Positions 52,334 to 60,356 of a stretch of DNA of 64,000 nucleotides are shown one piece after another; the first letter of the stretch is position 1; every line of letters starts with the position of its first letter. The notes below the pieces were generated by a model, which saw only the letters and a list, made by a program, of their open reading frames with translations, ran no database searches and was not told where the DNA came from. The stretch is from Hymenobacter edaphi. Lineage in GTDB: Bacteria; Bacteroidota; Bacteroidia; Cytophagales; Hymenobacteraceae. The position numbers were made by a program, and so were the translations under genes. The stretch spans positions 496,001 through 560,000 of the forward strand of contig NZ_QHKM01000001.1 in NCBI RefSeq assembly GCF_003258365.1, read 5' to 3'.

Positions 52334-52840
52334 CTAGAGCTGCACCGGGCGCGAGGCCGTCAGGCGCTGGCGGTGGGCTGAGGTCAGCACGAAGCGGCCG
52401 GCGTTGCCCACCTTGGCCACGCGGCTGGCCGGGGCCGGCTCGGGCGTGCCCAGCAGCTGGCCGGCCAGCGGGGCGCCGTAGGGCATCAGTTCCACGGTGC
52501 CCAGGGCCAGGTGCGGCTGCCGGGCCGATACGGCCACCACCGGGCGCATGGGCTCGTAGCCGAGCACGGTGGGCTGCAGGCGGTAGCGGCCGAAGGGCAC
52601 GTGGTGGAAGGCAAACGAGCCGTCGGCGCGGGTGGCGGCGGTGGCTACGTAGGCCCCGTCGGCGGCGCGCAGCAGCACCACGTTGGCCTGCGGAATGGCC
52701 TCGTGCGAGCCGCCGTCGCGCAGGGTGCCGGTGAGTTGGCCGCGGGTGGGGGCTTCGGGAGCCGCGGCGGGGGCGTAGAGGGCCACCGAGGCCAGGGCCA
52801 GCACCGAGAGGAATAAGCGGAAAGGAGCGAAGGTTTTCAT
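52334..52840 (-). CDS. Free-standing carboxypeptidase-regulatory-like protein (downstream copy)
   Basis: A 168-residue secreted protein. ATG 52840 gives a signal peptide (MKTFAPFRLFLSVLALASVAL). Residues about 33-115 form a carboxypeptidase D regulatory-like (CarboxypepD_reg) domain: GQLTGTLRDGGSHEAIPQAN, VLLRAADGAYVATAATRADGSF, HVPFGRYRLQPTVLGYEPMR, ALGTVELMP. The same domain begins the TonB-type receptor at 53395-55857, whose residues ATVLGYQALRRPV and LGSVALQP it closely mirrors. The 50-residue tail is basic (HRQRLTASRPVQL). A good promoter (TTG-N21-TACCTTTG) lies 158 nt upstream. Function unknown. Confidence 0.8.
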   Translation of the reverse strand: MKTFAPFRLFLSVLALASVALYAPAAAPEAPTRGQLTGTLRDGGSHEAIPQANVVLLRAADGAYVATAATRADGSFAFHHVPFGRYRLQPTVLGYEPMRPVVAVSARQPHLALGTVELMPYGAPLAGQLLGTPEPAPASRVAKVGNAGRFVLTSAHRQRLTASRPVQL

Positions 52841-52997
52841 AGCAGCAGAAAGGGTCGGAAAGGCGGGTTGGGAAACGGAGCGAATCAGGGGCCTGGGCGG
52901 GCAGCCGCGGTACTGCCTCGGCGGGGTCGGATGATTCGTGGATGGCTTGGCAATCAGGGTATTGGCGGCAGCCGGGGTGTTGGTCATCCAACGCTAC

Positions 52998-53029
52998 AAA
53001 GGTAGCCCGGGCCCCCGGTGCGGATCAAT
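52998..53029 (-). promoter_or_regulatory. Promoter (TTG-N21-TACCTTTG) for the 52334-52840 gene
   Basis: On the minus strand TTG (53029-53027) is followed after 21 nt by TACCTTTG (53005-52998), an exact -7 consensus. The leader would be about 150 nt. Confidence 0.55.
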
Positions 53030-53313
53030 CGCACGATGATGTGGGACGGCTCGAAACCAGCGTTTGCAGCGGCTGAAGGCGGTTTTTCGGGGCTGCAAAA
53101 CGGCTGGTTGCTCGTTCTGTCACCAAGTCCCGGGTTGGGCCTGACATGCTTGGGTGATGCCCGGCCACAAAAGAAGCCGCCGGAGCAAGCATTGTCGGGC
53201 ACCTCCACTGCCAAGCCTGGGTTACACTCATTCACCAGCACCCGGAATCCTACGTGTAAGGCGCCGCGACGATGCTCAGTCCGGCAGCTCTGTGTTTATG
53301 GTTATCAGTGGCG

Positions 53314-53386
53314 GGTTGTCAGTTGTCTGGGCGGGCAACAACCCGGCTACGATGCGTCAGCGTATCCTCTGACAATTGACAACGAA
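53314..53386. repeat. Inverted repeat of the GTTGTCAGTTG family
   Basis: Arms GGTTGTCAGTTGTCTG and CTGACAATTGACAACGA (imperfect) around about 40 nt. Related to 15286-15367. It ends 9 nt before the receptor's stop codon. Confidence 0.6.
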
Positions 53387-53394
53387 CCACTCCA

Positions 53395-55857
53395 TTACCC
53401 GCCGAAGCCGCCCCCGCCGCCCTGCGGCTGGTTGTCGATTTTCTTGGAAGGCTTGGTGTTGCCCAGGAACCAGGAGAAGCCCAGGTAGCCCACCCGCGAC
53501 TCCCACTTGTTGTAGGACGTGGCCGCGTACTGCGTCTCGGGCGTTTGCACGAAGGATTCGGAGCGGTTGCGCAGGGTGTTGAACAGGTCCGACACCCGCA
53601 GCGTCAGCGCGGCCCGGTCGTTGAAGAGGCGCTGGCGCAGGGCCAGGTCAATCGAGCCCTGCGGGGCGAAGCGGCCCTGCGAGGTCAGCACGGCGGCGCG
53701 GTAGTTGCCGGTCAGCTGCACGTCCAGCTTGGGCGTGGGCGTGAAGGAGTTCATCACCCGGGCCGTGCCCGACACGGTGCGGCGGCTCGATTCGTTGCCC
53801 GTGGCGGCCGTAACGCTGGTCTGGAACAGGGAGCCGTTGGCCGTGAGGCGCCACCACTTGGCCAGCGGCTGGTTGATGCTCATCTCCGCGCCGTAGCTGT
53901 ACGCCTTGCCGAAGTTGTCGGCGTACTGGGCCGTAATGAGGGCGCCGTTGCCGTAGAGGCGGCTGGCCATGCTGTCGATGGCCGTCAGGCGCTGAATGGC
54001 GTTGGTGGTTTGGCGCACAAACAGGGTCGAGGTCACGTTGGCCTGGCCCAGGGTCAGCTGGTGGCCCAGCTCCAGGGCGTTGATGTACTCGGGGCGCAGC
54101 GTCGGGTCGCCGATGCGGTAGCTGCGCTGGTCCTGCCACAGCGGGAAGGCCAGCAGCTGCATAAAGTTGGGGCGGTTCAGGCGGCGCGAGTAGCTCAGCT
54201 GCAGGCGCTGGTCGTGGGCCTTGATGTTGCGCACGAGCGTGCCCGAGGGAAACACGTTCAGGTACTCGAGGCGGAAGGGGCCGCGGCCGTTTTCCACCTC
54301 GCCGCTGGTGTTGGTGTACTCGGCCCGCAGGCCGCCCTGCACGCTCCAGGGGCCCATTTCGTGCTGGTAGGTGGCGTAGCCGGCCTGGGTGTACTCGCTG
54401 AAGTCGTAGGCGTAGGAGCGGGGCGCCACGCGGTCGAAGCCGCCGTCGGGGCGCTGCTGCAGGAAGTCCCCGGTGCCGCTGTTGGTCTGAAACTGGCCCT
54501 TCAGGCCGGCGTCGATGCGGGTTTTCTCGCCCAGCGGGTGCACGTAGTCGACTTGCCCGGCCACCCCGTGCAGGTTCACCAGAAACTGCTGCTTCCACTG
54601 CAGCAAATCGGTGGTGGCGCTGCCTTCGGTGTTGCGCTGGCCCACTACCACGTCGGCGTGCAGGTAGGTATAGGTGGTGCTGGCCGTCAGCTCCCGGCCC
54701 TTGTGGGCCTCCCAGGTGCGGCGGTAGTCGGCCGATGCGTCGGTGTTGTCGACGTTTTCGCGGCTGGTGAATTCGCTGTTGATCTGGCGGGTGCCCTCGG
54801 CGTTGGTGATGGTGGCGGCCTGGGTGCCTGCGTTGAGGCCGCGGTTGAAGTTGGGCTGCACCGCCACCGTCAGGCTCTGGTTGGCCGGCAGCGTCAGGTC
54901 GAAGCCCAGGCGGCCGCCGTAGTTGCGGTTGTGCCGCACGTTGGTGCCCCGCTGAAAGGTCGTCACCCGCTCGCCGAGCAGGTAGGCGTCTTGGTCGGTG
55001 GTCGAGCGGCTGCGGAAAATCATGTCCCGCCCGTCGGCCGAGGCGAAGTAGTTCAGCTTGCCGGCCCGGCGGTTCAGGCTCAAACTGCCGTTGTACTTGT
55101 CCTGGGTGCCCAGGGTCAGCGCCGCCTGGCCATTCCAGCCGTCTTTCTTCTGCTTTTTCAGGATGATGTTGATGACCCCGCCGGCCCCGGCCGCATCGTA
55201 GCGGGCCGAAGGGTTGGTCACCACTTCCACTTTCTCGATGCTGCTGGCCGGAATCTGCTCCAGGCGGTTGCCGCCCCCCCCGTTGGCCGCCCCCGAGGGC
55301 TTGCCGTCGATGAGGATGGTGATGTTCGAGGAGCCGCGCATGCTCACCGTCCCGTCGGCCGACACGGCCACCGAGGGCACATTCTGCAGCACGTTCACGG
55401 CCGTGCCGCCCACGCTCGTCAGGTCCTTCTCCACGTTGATGACCTTTTTATCGAGGTTGTCCTGCACGGCGGCCCGCTCGCCGGTCACCGTCACGCCCTT
55501 CAGCTGCGTGGTGGTGGGCTGCAGGGCCACGCTGCCCAGGTCCAGCGTCCCGGTGGGCCCCACCGTCACCGGCCGGCGCAGGGCCTGGTAGCCTAGCACC
55601 GTGGCGCGCAGGGTGTAGGTGCCGGCGGCCACTTTCTCCAGCCGGAAGCGGCCGGTTTCGCCGGTCTGCGCGCCCGTCACCAGGGCCGAGTCCTGGGCCC
55701 GAAACAGCACGACGTTGGCGAAGGGCAGCGGCTGTTGGTTGCTGCCGTCGAGCAGGGTGCCGCTGATGCTGCCCGTGGTCTGGGCCTGTACCGCCAGCGG
55801 GGCAGTCAGGGCGAAGGAAGCAGCGCAGCAGGTTTGGAAGAAGGAGAGCGTATTCAT
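53395..55857 (-). CDS. TonB-dependent receptor-like outer membrane protein
   Basis: An 820-residue outer membrane beta-barrel protein. The signal peptide ends near residue 25 (AVQAQ). Residues about 28-112 are a carboxypeptidase-regulatory-like domain (GSISGTLLDGSNQQPLPFAN). Residues about 118-225 are the plug (VINVEKDLTSVGGTAVNVLQNVPSVAV, RGSSNITILIDGKPSG, IEKVEVVTNPSARYDAAGAGGVINI). The rest is the barrel (RRTWEAHKGRELTASTTYTY, LSYSRRLNRPNFMQLLAFP). The plug type is that of the OMP_b-brl_3 group common in Bacteroidota. The C-terminus is a Gly-rich GGGGGFGG. No TonB box is obvious. The substrate is unknown. A GTAC-type inverted repeat upstream is a candidate operator. Confidence 0.9.
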   Translation of the reverse strand: MNTLSFFQTCCAASFALTAPLAVQAQTTGSISGTLLDGSNQQPLPFANVVLFRAQDSALVTGAQTGETGRFRLEKVAAGTYTLRATVLGYQALRRPVTVGPTGTLDLGSVALQPTTTQLKGVTVTGERAAVQDNLDKKVINVEKDLTSVGGTAVNVLQNVPSVAVSADGTVSMRGSSNITILIDGKPSGAANGGGGNRLEQIPASSIEKVEVVTNPSARYDAAGAGGVINIILKKQKKDGWNGQAALTLGTQDKYNGSLSLNRRAGKLNYFASADGRDMIFRSRSTTDQDAYLLGERVTTFQRGTNVRHNRNYGGRLGFDLTLPANQSLTVAVQPNFNRGLNAGTQAATITNAEGTRQINSEFTSRENVDNTDASADYRRTWEAHKGRELTASTTYTYLHADVVVGQRNTEGSATTDLLQWKQQFLVNLHGVAGQVDYVHPLGEKTRIDAGLKGQFQTNSGTGDFLQQRPDGGFDRVAPRSYAYDFSEYTQAGYATYQHEMGPWSVQGGLRAEYTNTSGEVENGRGPFRLEYLNVFPSGTLVRNIKAHDQRLQLSYSRRLNRPNFMQLLAFPLWQDQRSYRIGDPTLRPEYINALELGHQLTLGQANVTSTLFVRQTTNAIQRLTAIDSMASRLYGNGALITAQYADNFGKAYSYGAEMSINQPLAKWWRLTANGSLFQTSVTAATGNESSRRTVSGTARVMNSFTPTPKLDVQLTGNYRAAVLTSQGRFAPQGSIDLALRQRLFNDRAALTLRVSDLFNTLRNRSESFVQTPETQYAATSYNKWESRVGYLGFSWFLGNTKPSKKIDNQPQGGGGGFGG

Positions 55858-55920
55858 GGCGAGGAGCGGAGAGTAAGTGAGCTGACGTTACGTCGCACGA
55901 AAGGAACCTGTGAGTGGCTA

Positions 55921-55941
55921 GTACTGTGCAAAACAAGGTAC
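55921..55941. promoter_or_regulatory. Candidate operator upstream of the TonB-type receptor gene
   Basis: An imperfect inverted repeat GTACTGTG-N5-CAAGGTAC. It matches 18 of 21 positions of the site at 56827-56847. It lies about 65 nt upstream of the receptor start and overlaps the expected -33 region. Confidence 0.5.
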
Positions 55942-56134
55942 ATGGCCGAAAAAAAGGCGGATAAATCCGCGGCAAGGCAATCAAGGACTATCCGAGGGCG
56001 GGATAGGAGCCGCCCGGGGTCCGGCGGAGTCAGCTGGCCAGCGAGGGGCAAGCCGGACTCCACCGGAGAGAAGAAGCAGCGGAGAAGACCCGCTGACGGC
56101 CGGGAATGCGGGGGCGGCACATGGCGCGGGCGGC

Positions 56135-56575
56135 TTAGGGCTGGGTAGCCAGGGCCACCATGGTCGCCGTTTTGGTCGAGGCCGTGGCGCTCAGCGGAAT
56201 CAGGGCGTAGGTGCCCAGGTCAATCAGGTCGCGGCCGGCGGCCAGCGTTACGGTTTCGTGGAGCGGTTGGTAGCCAGGTACTTCCACGTGCAGGGTGTAG
56301 TGGCCGAAAGAGGCGCGGTCGAGGCGGAATTCGCCGTTATCGGCCGACATGGCACCGGAAATCAGCTGCTCGTTGTCCTGGCGCATCAGGGCCACGGTGG
56401 CTTGCTGCAGCGGGCGGCCGGTGTACTGATCGAGCAGCACGCCGGTAAACGAGCCGGTCAGCTGCAGGGTGGGCCGCACCGGGTTTTCGGCCAGATTGGC
56501 CGTGGCGGGTTGGGAAACGGAAGCGGCGAGGAGGCTGGCGCCCAGCAGGGCGCGGTTCAGCAGGGAGAACAACAT
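56135..56575 (-). CDS. Free-standing carboxypeptidase-regulatory-like protein (upstream copy)
   Basis: A 146-residue secreted protein. ATG 56575 gives a signal peptide (MLFSLLNRALLGASLLAASV). Residues about 40-125 are a carboxypeptidase-regulatory-like domain: GSFTGVLLDQYTGRPLQQAT, LMRQDNEQLISGAMSADNGEF, SFGHYTLHVEVPGYQPLHET, LGTYALIPL. It parallels the first domain of the receptor and the protein at 52334-52840, so the receptor is flanked by two solo versions. Its promoter region carries a GTAC-type inverted repeat shared with the receptor. The long leader (about 230 nt) is notable. Function unknown. Confidence 0.78.
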   Translation of the reverse strand: MLFSLLNRALLGASLLAASVSQPATANLAENPVRPTLQLTGSFTGVLLDQYTGRPLQQATVALMRQDNEQLISGAMSADNGEFRLDRASFGHYTLHVEVPGYQPLHETVTLAAGRDLIDLGTYALIPLSATASTKTATMVALATQP

Positions 56576-56811
56576 GGCTTTGGAAAAGGAAAGGTTACAC
56601 GAACGGGTAAGGCCGTCGGGCAGCCGTGGCCGCGGATCCACGTGTTGCTGTCAGGTAGGCCGACTGCGGCAGAAAAACAGACGAGTCGCTGGAAGTCAAG
56701 GGGCTGGCAGGGCTCATCACCGGGGCCAGGCGGGGTTGGCAGCGGGCTTTGGGGGCCGGCGCCGCCCGGTTCAGAACCGGGCCTCGCGCTGGTGGGATGC
56801 TTTCAACGGTT

Positions 56812-56842
56812 CAAAGGTAATTACAGGTACTTTGTAAAGCAA
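56812..56842 (-). promoter_or_regulatory. Promoter (TTG-N20-TACCTTTG) for the 56135-56575 gene
   Basis: On the minus strand TTG (56842-56840), 20 nt, TACCTTTG (56819-56812). The exact -7 match and ideal spacing make this one of the best promoters in the window. The operator at 56827-56847 covers its -33 box. Confidence 0.65.
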
Positions 56843-56847
56843 GGTAC
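56827..56847. promoter_or_regulatory. Candidate operator upstream of the 56135-56575 gene
   Basis: Inverted repeat GTACTTTG-N5-CAAGGTAC, nearly the same as the site before the receptor gene. It overlaps the -33 TTG, so repression would be the simplest model. Confidence 0.55.
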
Positions 56848-57245
56848 TTGGTAAGTTTTTTTGTTGGCAGGTTTCAAAGCTCAGAAAGGCAGGGGAAGCG
56901 GGCGTGTGCAGGGGTAGATGGAAGCGCAACAAAGACCGTTGCCCGGCGTCGGAAAAAAGCCGGCGGAACCCGCGACGCGCAGCCGGGGCTGCTGGTCGCA
57001 CGAGCGGGAGGGAGTCGGCCGGCGGCCGCGGTTCCGCCGGCCTTTCACTCACTCATTCACTCGGGTTACTGACTACGAAACGATTCGTAGGTTGCACGAA
57101 GTATTGAACGAGCTGAATATTTTTTTCGGGCTCGTTCCGGCGGCCCCGGCAGGGCCACCCAAAAGCAGTGTCAGCGAGTGGCTAAGCGGCTTTCGGGGGT
57201 ATAGATGGCGGCCGGAAAGCAGGCGTTGCCTGGAAACAAAAAAAT

Positions 57246-57275
57246 AACCGCCGGCCCCTGCAGGGGCCGGCGGTT
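57246..57275 (-). terminator. Intrinsic terminator after the YwqK-like protein gene
   Basis: A perfect 30-nt palindrome (AACCGCCGGCCCCTG arm) followed on the minus strand by a T-rich stretch (TTATTTTTTTG). It lies 21 nt past the stop codon. Confidence 0.85.
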
Positions 57276-57295
57276 CAGTGAGTTAGCGGCGAAAA

Positions 57296-58708
57296 TTATT
57301 TGCTGCCCGCGGGTACTTCCTGGCCGTTGCGGAAAGTCTTTTTCTGCTGCACGGTTTTGCCGTCGGCCGCGAAGTAGCTCCACACGCCGGTTTCGCGGTT
57401 GCTGCGGTACTGGCCCTGCACTTCCGCGGTGCCGTCTTCGCGCAGCTGGCGGTAGGCGCCCACCTTGTTGCCCGATTTCCAGGTGGTTTCGCTGCGCAGC
57501 TTGCCCGAGGGGTAGTATTGCTGCTCCAGCCCGCTGGCGCGGCCCCCCTCGTACAGGAGCTTGCGCTGCACCTGCCCGTTGGGGTGATACGTCAGCTGCT
57601 CGCCCAGCAGGCGGCCGTTGGCGTAGGTTTCCTTGCGCTGCAGCTGCTTGCCGCCGGGGAAAAACGTGCGCCAAGTGCCGCTGCGCTGCCCGTTTTTGTA
57701 TTCCTGCTCCTCCTTGGTGCCGCCCTCCTCAAAGTATACCGTGACCTTGCGGTCCTTGCCGGCATTGGCGTATACCACGTCCTGCTCGGGCTTGCCGGAG
57801 GCGTAGAAGTAGTGCGCCGTGCCGCTCAGCACGCCGCCTTTATAGGTCTGGGTGCTCTTGACGGTACCGGTTTCATAATAGGTCTTCACCGGGCCTTCCA
57901 GGTTGGCGGTGCCCGGGGCCAGCTGCTGGGCCCGCTTGGTCAGGTCGTCGCCCAGCTGATTGGTTACGGCGCGGGTGGCGGCCGCGGCGGGCACGTAGTT
58001 GCCTTCGCTGCGCAGCTTGCCCGAGGGGTAGTAGGTGTTGATGGTGCCGCGGCCGGCTTTGTCCATGCTCACGTCGGTTTCCAGCTGGCCATTCGAGTAC
58101 CAGGTTTTGTAGCCGCCCGCCAGCAGCCCGTTGCGGTAGGTGCCTTCGCTTTGCACCTGCCCGTTGGGGAAGTAGGTGCGCACGAGGCCGTTGGGCTGGC
58201 CGCCGGCGTAGGTCATTTCCACCTGCGGCTTGCCCGAGGCGTACACCTGCCGCACCACGCCCGTGGGCTGGCCCTTTTCCAGGGTGGTTTCCAGCTTCAG
58301 CTCCCCCGAGGGGTGGTACATTTTGATCGTGCCGCTGGGCTGGTCGTCGAGGTAAGAGCCCTCCTGCGCGAGTTTGCCGGTGGGGTAAAAGGTGCGGAAC
58401 GGCCCCTGCCGCTGCCCGTCGCGGAAGGTCACTTCCAGCCGCCGCTGCCCGCTCTCGAAAAACTCCACGTAGGCGCTGTCGGGCTTGCCGGCGCGGTAGC
58501 CGGTCTGCACTTCCAGCTTGCCGGAGCGGTAAAAGCGCTTGTAGCCGCCTTCCAGCACGGTGTCGCGGCCCACCAGGGCGTGGTATACCTCGCGCCGCTT
58601 GGTGCGGGTAGTGTCGTAATACGTCGTCAGAAGGCGCGGGCGCTGGGCCAGCGCCTCGTGGGCGCCGAGCGTGAGCAGCGTCAGCAAAAGCAACAGGATT
58701 CGATTCAT
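57296..58708 (-). CDS. Secreted MORN/YwqK-like repeat protein
   Basis: A 470-residue protein with a signal peptide (MNRILLLLLTLLTLGAHEALAQ, cut near 22). The rest is a chain of about 17 repeats of 20-24 residues of the type YxxGxLxxExxYxxGxxxGxxxxYxxNG, for example YPTGKLAQEGSYLDDQPSGTI and YFPNGQVQSEGTYRNGLLAG. These are the variant MORN repeats of the YwqK family (sometimes called antitoxin YwqK). A roughly 45-residue non-repeat insert sits in the middle (VPAAAATRAVTNQLGDDLTK). It is probably periplasmic or surface-exposed and beta-rich. No partner toxin is seen next to it. Its function is unknown. Confidence 0.85.
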   Translation of the reverse strand: MNRILLLLLTLLTLGAHEALAQRPRLLTTYYDTTRTKRREVYHALVGRDTVLEGGYKRFYRSGKLEVQTGYRAGKPDSAYVEFFESGQRRLEVTFRDGQRQGPFRTFYPTGKLAQEGSYLDDQPSGTIKMYHPSGELKLETTLEKGQPTGVVRQVYASGKPQVEMTYAGGQPNGLVRTYFPNGQVQSEGTYRNGLLAGGYKTWYSNGQLETDVSMDKAGRGTINTYYPSGKLRSEGNYVPAAAATRAVTNQLGDDLTKRAQQLAPGTANLEGPVKTYYETGTVKSTQTYKGGVLSGTAHYFYASGKPEQDVVYANAGKDRKVTVYFEEGGTKEEQEYKNGQRSGTWRTFFPGGKQLQRKETYANGRLLGEQLTYHPNGQVQRKLLYEGGRASGLEQQYYPSGKLRSETTWKSGNKVGAYRQLREDGTAEVQGQYRSNRETGVWSYFAADGKTVQQKKTFRNGQEVPAGSK

Positions 58709-58774
58709 GCCCGCAAAAACGCAGAAATTCTGCCAAACGTGCGAACCACGGATTTTACGTCGGTTCCCCCCCGC

Positions 58775-58986
58775 CGTCATTGCGAGCAGGAACGACCAAG
58801 CAACCGCCGGAAGGCGTAACCAATGCTTCCTCCAGTAGTGCTGCCGTGCCGATACCAACCAAAAACAGCACCGCCCGAACCTGCAGACGCAAGTTTCGGG
58901 CGGTGCTGTTTGTAGAGTAGTAGGGACGTCGTCCAGGACCGATTGCCGCGCTTGACTACGTCGACCTTCGGTTCGCTCGCCATGAC
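58775..58986. repeat. Composite palindromic element with GTCATTGCGAGC-type ends
   Basis: The left end reads CGTCATTGCGAGC, and the right end is roughly its inverse (GCTCGCCATGAC) next to GTCGACCTTCGGTTCGC, which also occurs at 534-556. GTCATTGCGAGC-type elements are widespread interspersed repeats in bacterial genomes. Confidence 0.55.
58863..58911 (-). terminator. Intrinsic terminator after the thiolase gene
   Basis: 17-bp arms (AAACAGCACCGCCCGAA) around a 15-nt loop, followed on the minus strand by further T residues. Confidence 0.75.
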
Positions 58987-59026
58987 TGCCAGTGCAGCCA
59001 TGGGCTCAACTCAACGGAACCCGGTA

Positions 59027-60211
59027 TTACAATTTCTCAAACACCAGCGAGCTGGCGCCGCCGCCGCCGTTGCAGATGCCCGTCACGCCGATTTTGCCGC
59101 CTTCGTTCTTCATCACGTTCAGCAGCGTAGTCACGATGCGCGCGCCCGAAGCCCCCAGCGGGTGGCCCAAGGATACGGCCCCGCCGTACACGTTTACCTT
59201 CGTGCCTTCCAGGTTCAGCAGCTTGTTGTTGGCCAGAGACACCACCGAGAAGGCCTCGTTGATTTCGTAGAAGTCCACTTTGTCGGCCGATACGCCGGCG
59301 TTTTTCAGCGCCTTCGGAATGGCCAGCGACGGGGAGGTGGTAAACCACTCCGGCGCCTGCTCGGCGTCAGCGAAGCCCAGCACCTTGGCCAGGGGCGTGA
59401 GGCCCAGCTCCTCGGCCTTTTCCTTGCTCATCAGCAGCACGGCGGCCGCGCCGTCGTTCAGGGTCGAGGCGTTGGCGGCCGTCACCGTGCCACCCTCCTT
59501 GATAAAGGCGGGCTTCAGGCCGGGTACTTTGCTGAAATCAACTTTCAGGTACTCCTCGTCGTCTTCCACCACCACGGTCTTGCCGCGCTGCTCGATGCTG
59601 ACGGGAATAATTTCGTCCTTCTTCTTGCCGGCTTTGGCCGCGTTGGCGCTGCGGGTGTAGCTTTCGATAGCAAAAGCGTCCTGCTCCTCGCGGGTGATGC
59701 CCATTTCCTTGGCCGTATTCTCGGCCGCGTTGCCCATGGCGTAGTTGTGGTACGGGTCCCACAGGCCGTCCTTCATCAGGCCGTCAATCATCTGCCCGTG
59801 GCCGTACTTGGCACCGAAACGGGCTTTGTCGAGGTAGTACGGCACGTTCGACATGCTTTCCATGCCGCCGGCCAGCACCACGTCGGCCTGCCCGAGCATG
59901 ATGGCCTGGGCAGCCATCATAATAGCCTTCGAGCCCGAGGCGCACACTTTATTCACGGTCGTGCACTCCACCTCGTAGCCGAGGCCGGCCTTGAGGGCCG
60001 CCTGCCGGGCCGGGGCCTGGCCCAGGTTGGCCGAAATCACGTTGCCCATGATGACCTGCTGCACGTGCTTGGGGTCCACGCCGGCTTTTTCCAGCGCCCC
60101 TTTCAGCGCGATACCGCCCAGCTCGACGGCCGTCAGCGAAGCAAGGCTGCCCCCGAAGGAGCCGATAGGCGTGCGTACGGCCGAAATGACGTAGACTTCT
60201 TTGGTCTGCAT
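59027..60211 (-). CDS. Acetyl-CoA C-acetyltransferase (thiolase)
   Basis: A 394-residue thiolase of the biosynthetic acetoacetyl-CoA type. It condenses two acetyl-CoA, or cleaves 3-ketoacyl-CoA in the reverse direction. The nucleophilic Cys is in NKVCASGSKA (near residue 90). The other catalytic segments are NEAFSVVS, SLGHPLGASGARI and GICNGGGGASS, with His and Cys as acid/base. ATG 60211 (MQTKEVYVISAVRTPIGSFGG) is the family start; the longer frame upstream is not thiolase-like. A TACTTTTG element is at 60285-60292. No neighbouring beta-oxidation genes are present, so the metabolic direction cannot be stated. Confidence 0.93.
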   Translation of the reverse strand: MQTKEVYVISAVRTPIGSFGGSLASLTAVELGGIALKGALEKAGVDPKHVQQVIMGNVISANLGQAPARQAALKAGLGYEVECTTVNKVCASGSKAIMMAAQAIMLGQADVVLAGGMESMSNVPYYLDKARFGAKYGHGQMIDGLMKDGLWDPYHNYAMGNAAENTAKEMGITREEQDAFAIESYTRSANAAKAGKKKDEIIPVSIEQRGKTVVVEDDEEYLKVDFSKVPGLKPAFIKEGGTVTAANASTLNDGAAAVLLMSKEKAEELGLTPLAKVLGFADAEQAPEWFTTSPSLAIPKALKNAGVSADKVDFYEINEAFSVVSLANNKLLNLEGTKVNVYGGAVSLGHPLGASGARIVTTLLNVMKNEGGKIGVTGICNGGGGASSLVFEKL

Positions 60212-60284
60212 GATGGTAAGTAGGGTAGGGTTGGGAATGAGTTCGGGGCTGGAAACCGGGCGGCCCGTCGGGCCGGCACCGCAC

Positions 60285-60292
60285 CAAAAGTA
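60285..60292 (-). promoter_or_regulatory. Candidate -7 element (TACTTTTG) for the thiolase gene
   Basis: Exact TAnnTTTG on the minus strand, 74 nt upstream of the start. It is the third use of this octamer in the window. Confidence 0.45.
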
Positions 60293-60356
60293 GCAGGATT
60301 TTTCGGCCCTGCGGCGAAACTGCCTAACGTTTGTTTGCCTGCTGATAACCGCAAAA

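Larger units (their letters stand above)
52841..53394. other. Intergenic region without a supported gene (554 nt)
   Basis: Contains the promoter of the downstream gene (52998-53029) and, at its right end, an inverted repeat of the GTTGTCAGTTG family (arms near 53314-53331 and 53371-53386). Short open frames on both strands have no signal, motif or domain and differ in codon usage from neighbours. Nothing else is recognised in about 53035-53300. Confidence 0.5.
56576..57295. other. Intergenic region without a supported gene (720 nt)
   Basis: Holds the promoter and operator of the 56135-56575 gene (56812-56847), an 18-nt palindrome CTACGA-N6-TCGTAG at 57073-57090, and the terminator at 57246-57275. 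Short open frames are present on both strands but lack domains or signals. About 300 nt in the middle remain unexplained. Confidence 0.5.
58709..59026. other. Intergenic region with composite repeat (318 nt)
   Basis: No gene is supported. Most of it is the repeat element at 58775-58986, which surrounds the thiolase terminator at 58863-58911. Confidence 0.55.

Noticed and set aside
53018-53488. 156-codon plus-strand frame in the intergenic space downstream of the receptor
   Set aside because: It crosses the inverted repeat and the antisense of the receptor's end, with no recognisable domain.
53545-55596. 683-codon open frame on the plus strand inside the TonB-type receptor gene
   Set aside because: Shadow frame; Val/Gly/His-rich with no signal or domain.
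56771-57052. 93-codon minus-strand frame in the 720-nt gap
   Set aside because: It overlaps the promoter and operator of the 56135-56575 gene and is Pro/Arg-rich without any motif.
57296-58708. Toxin-antitoxin assignment for the YwqK-like protein
   Set aside because: The name YwqK antitoxin is used for these repeats, but this protein is secreted and has no neighbouring toxin gene.
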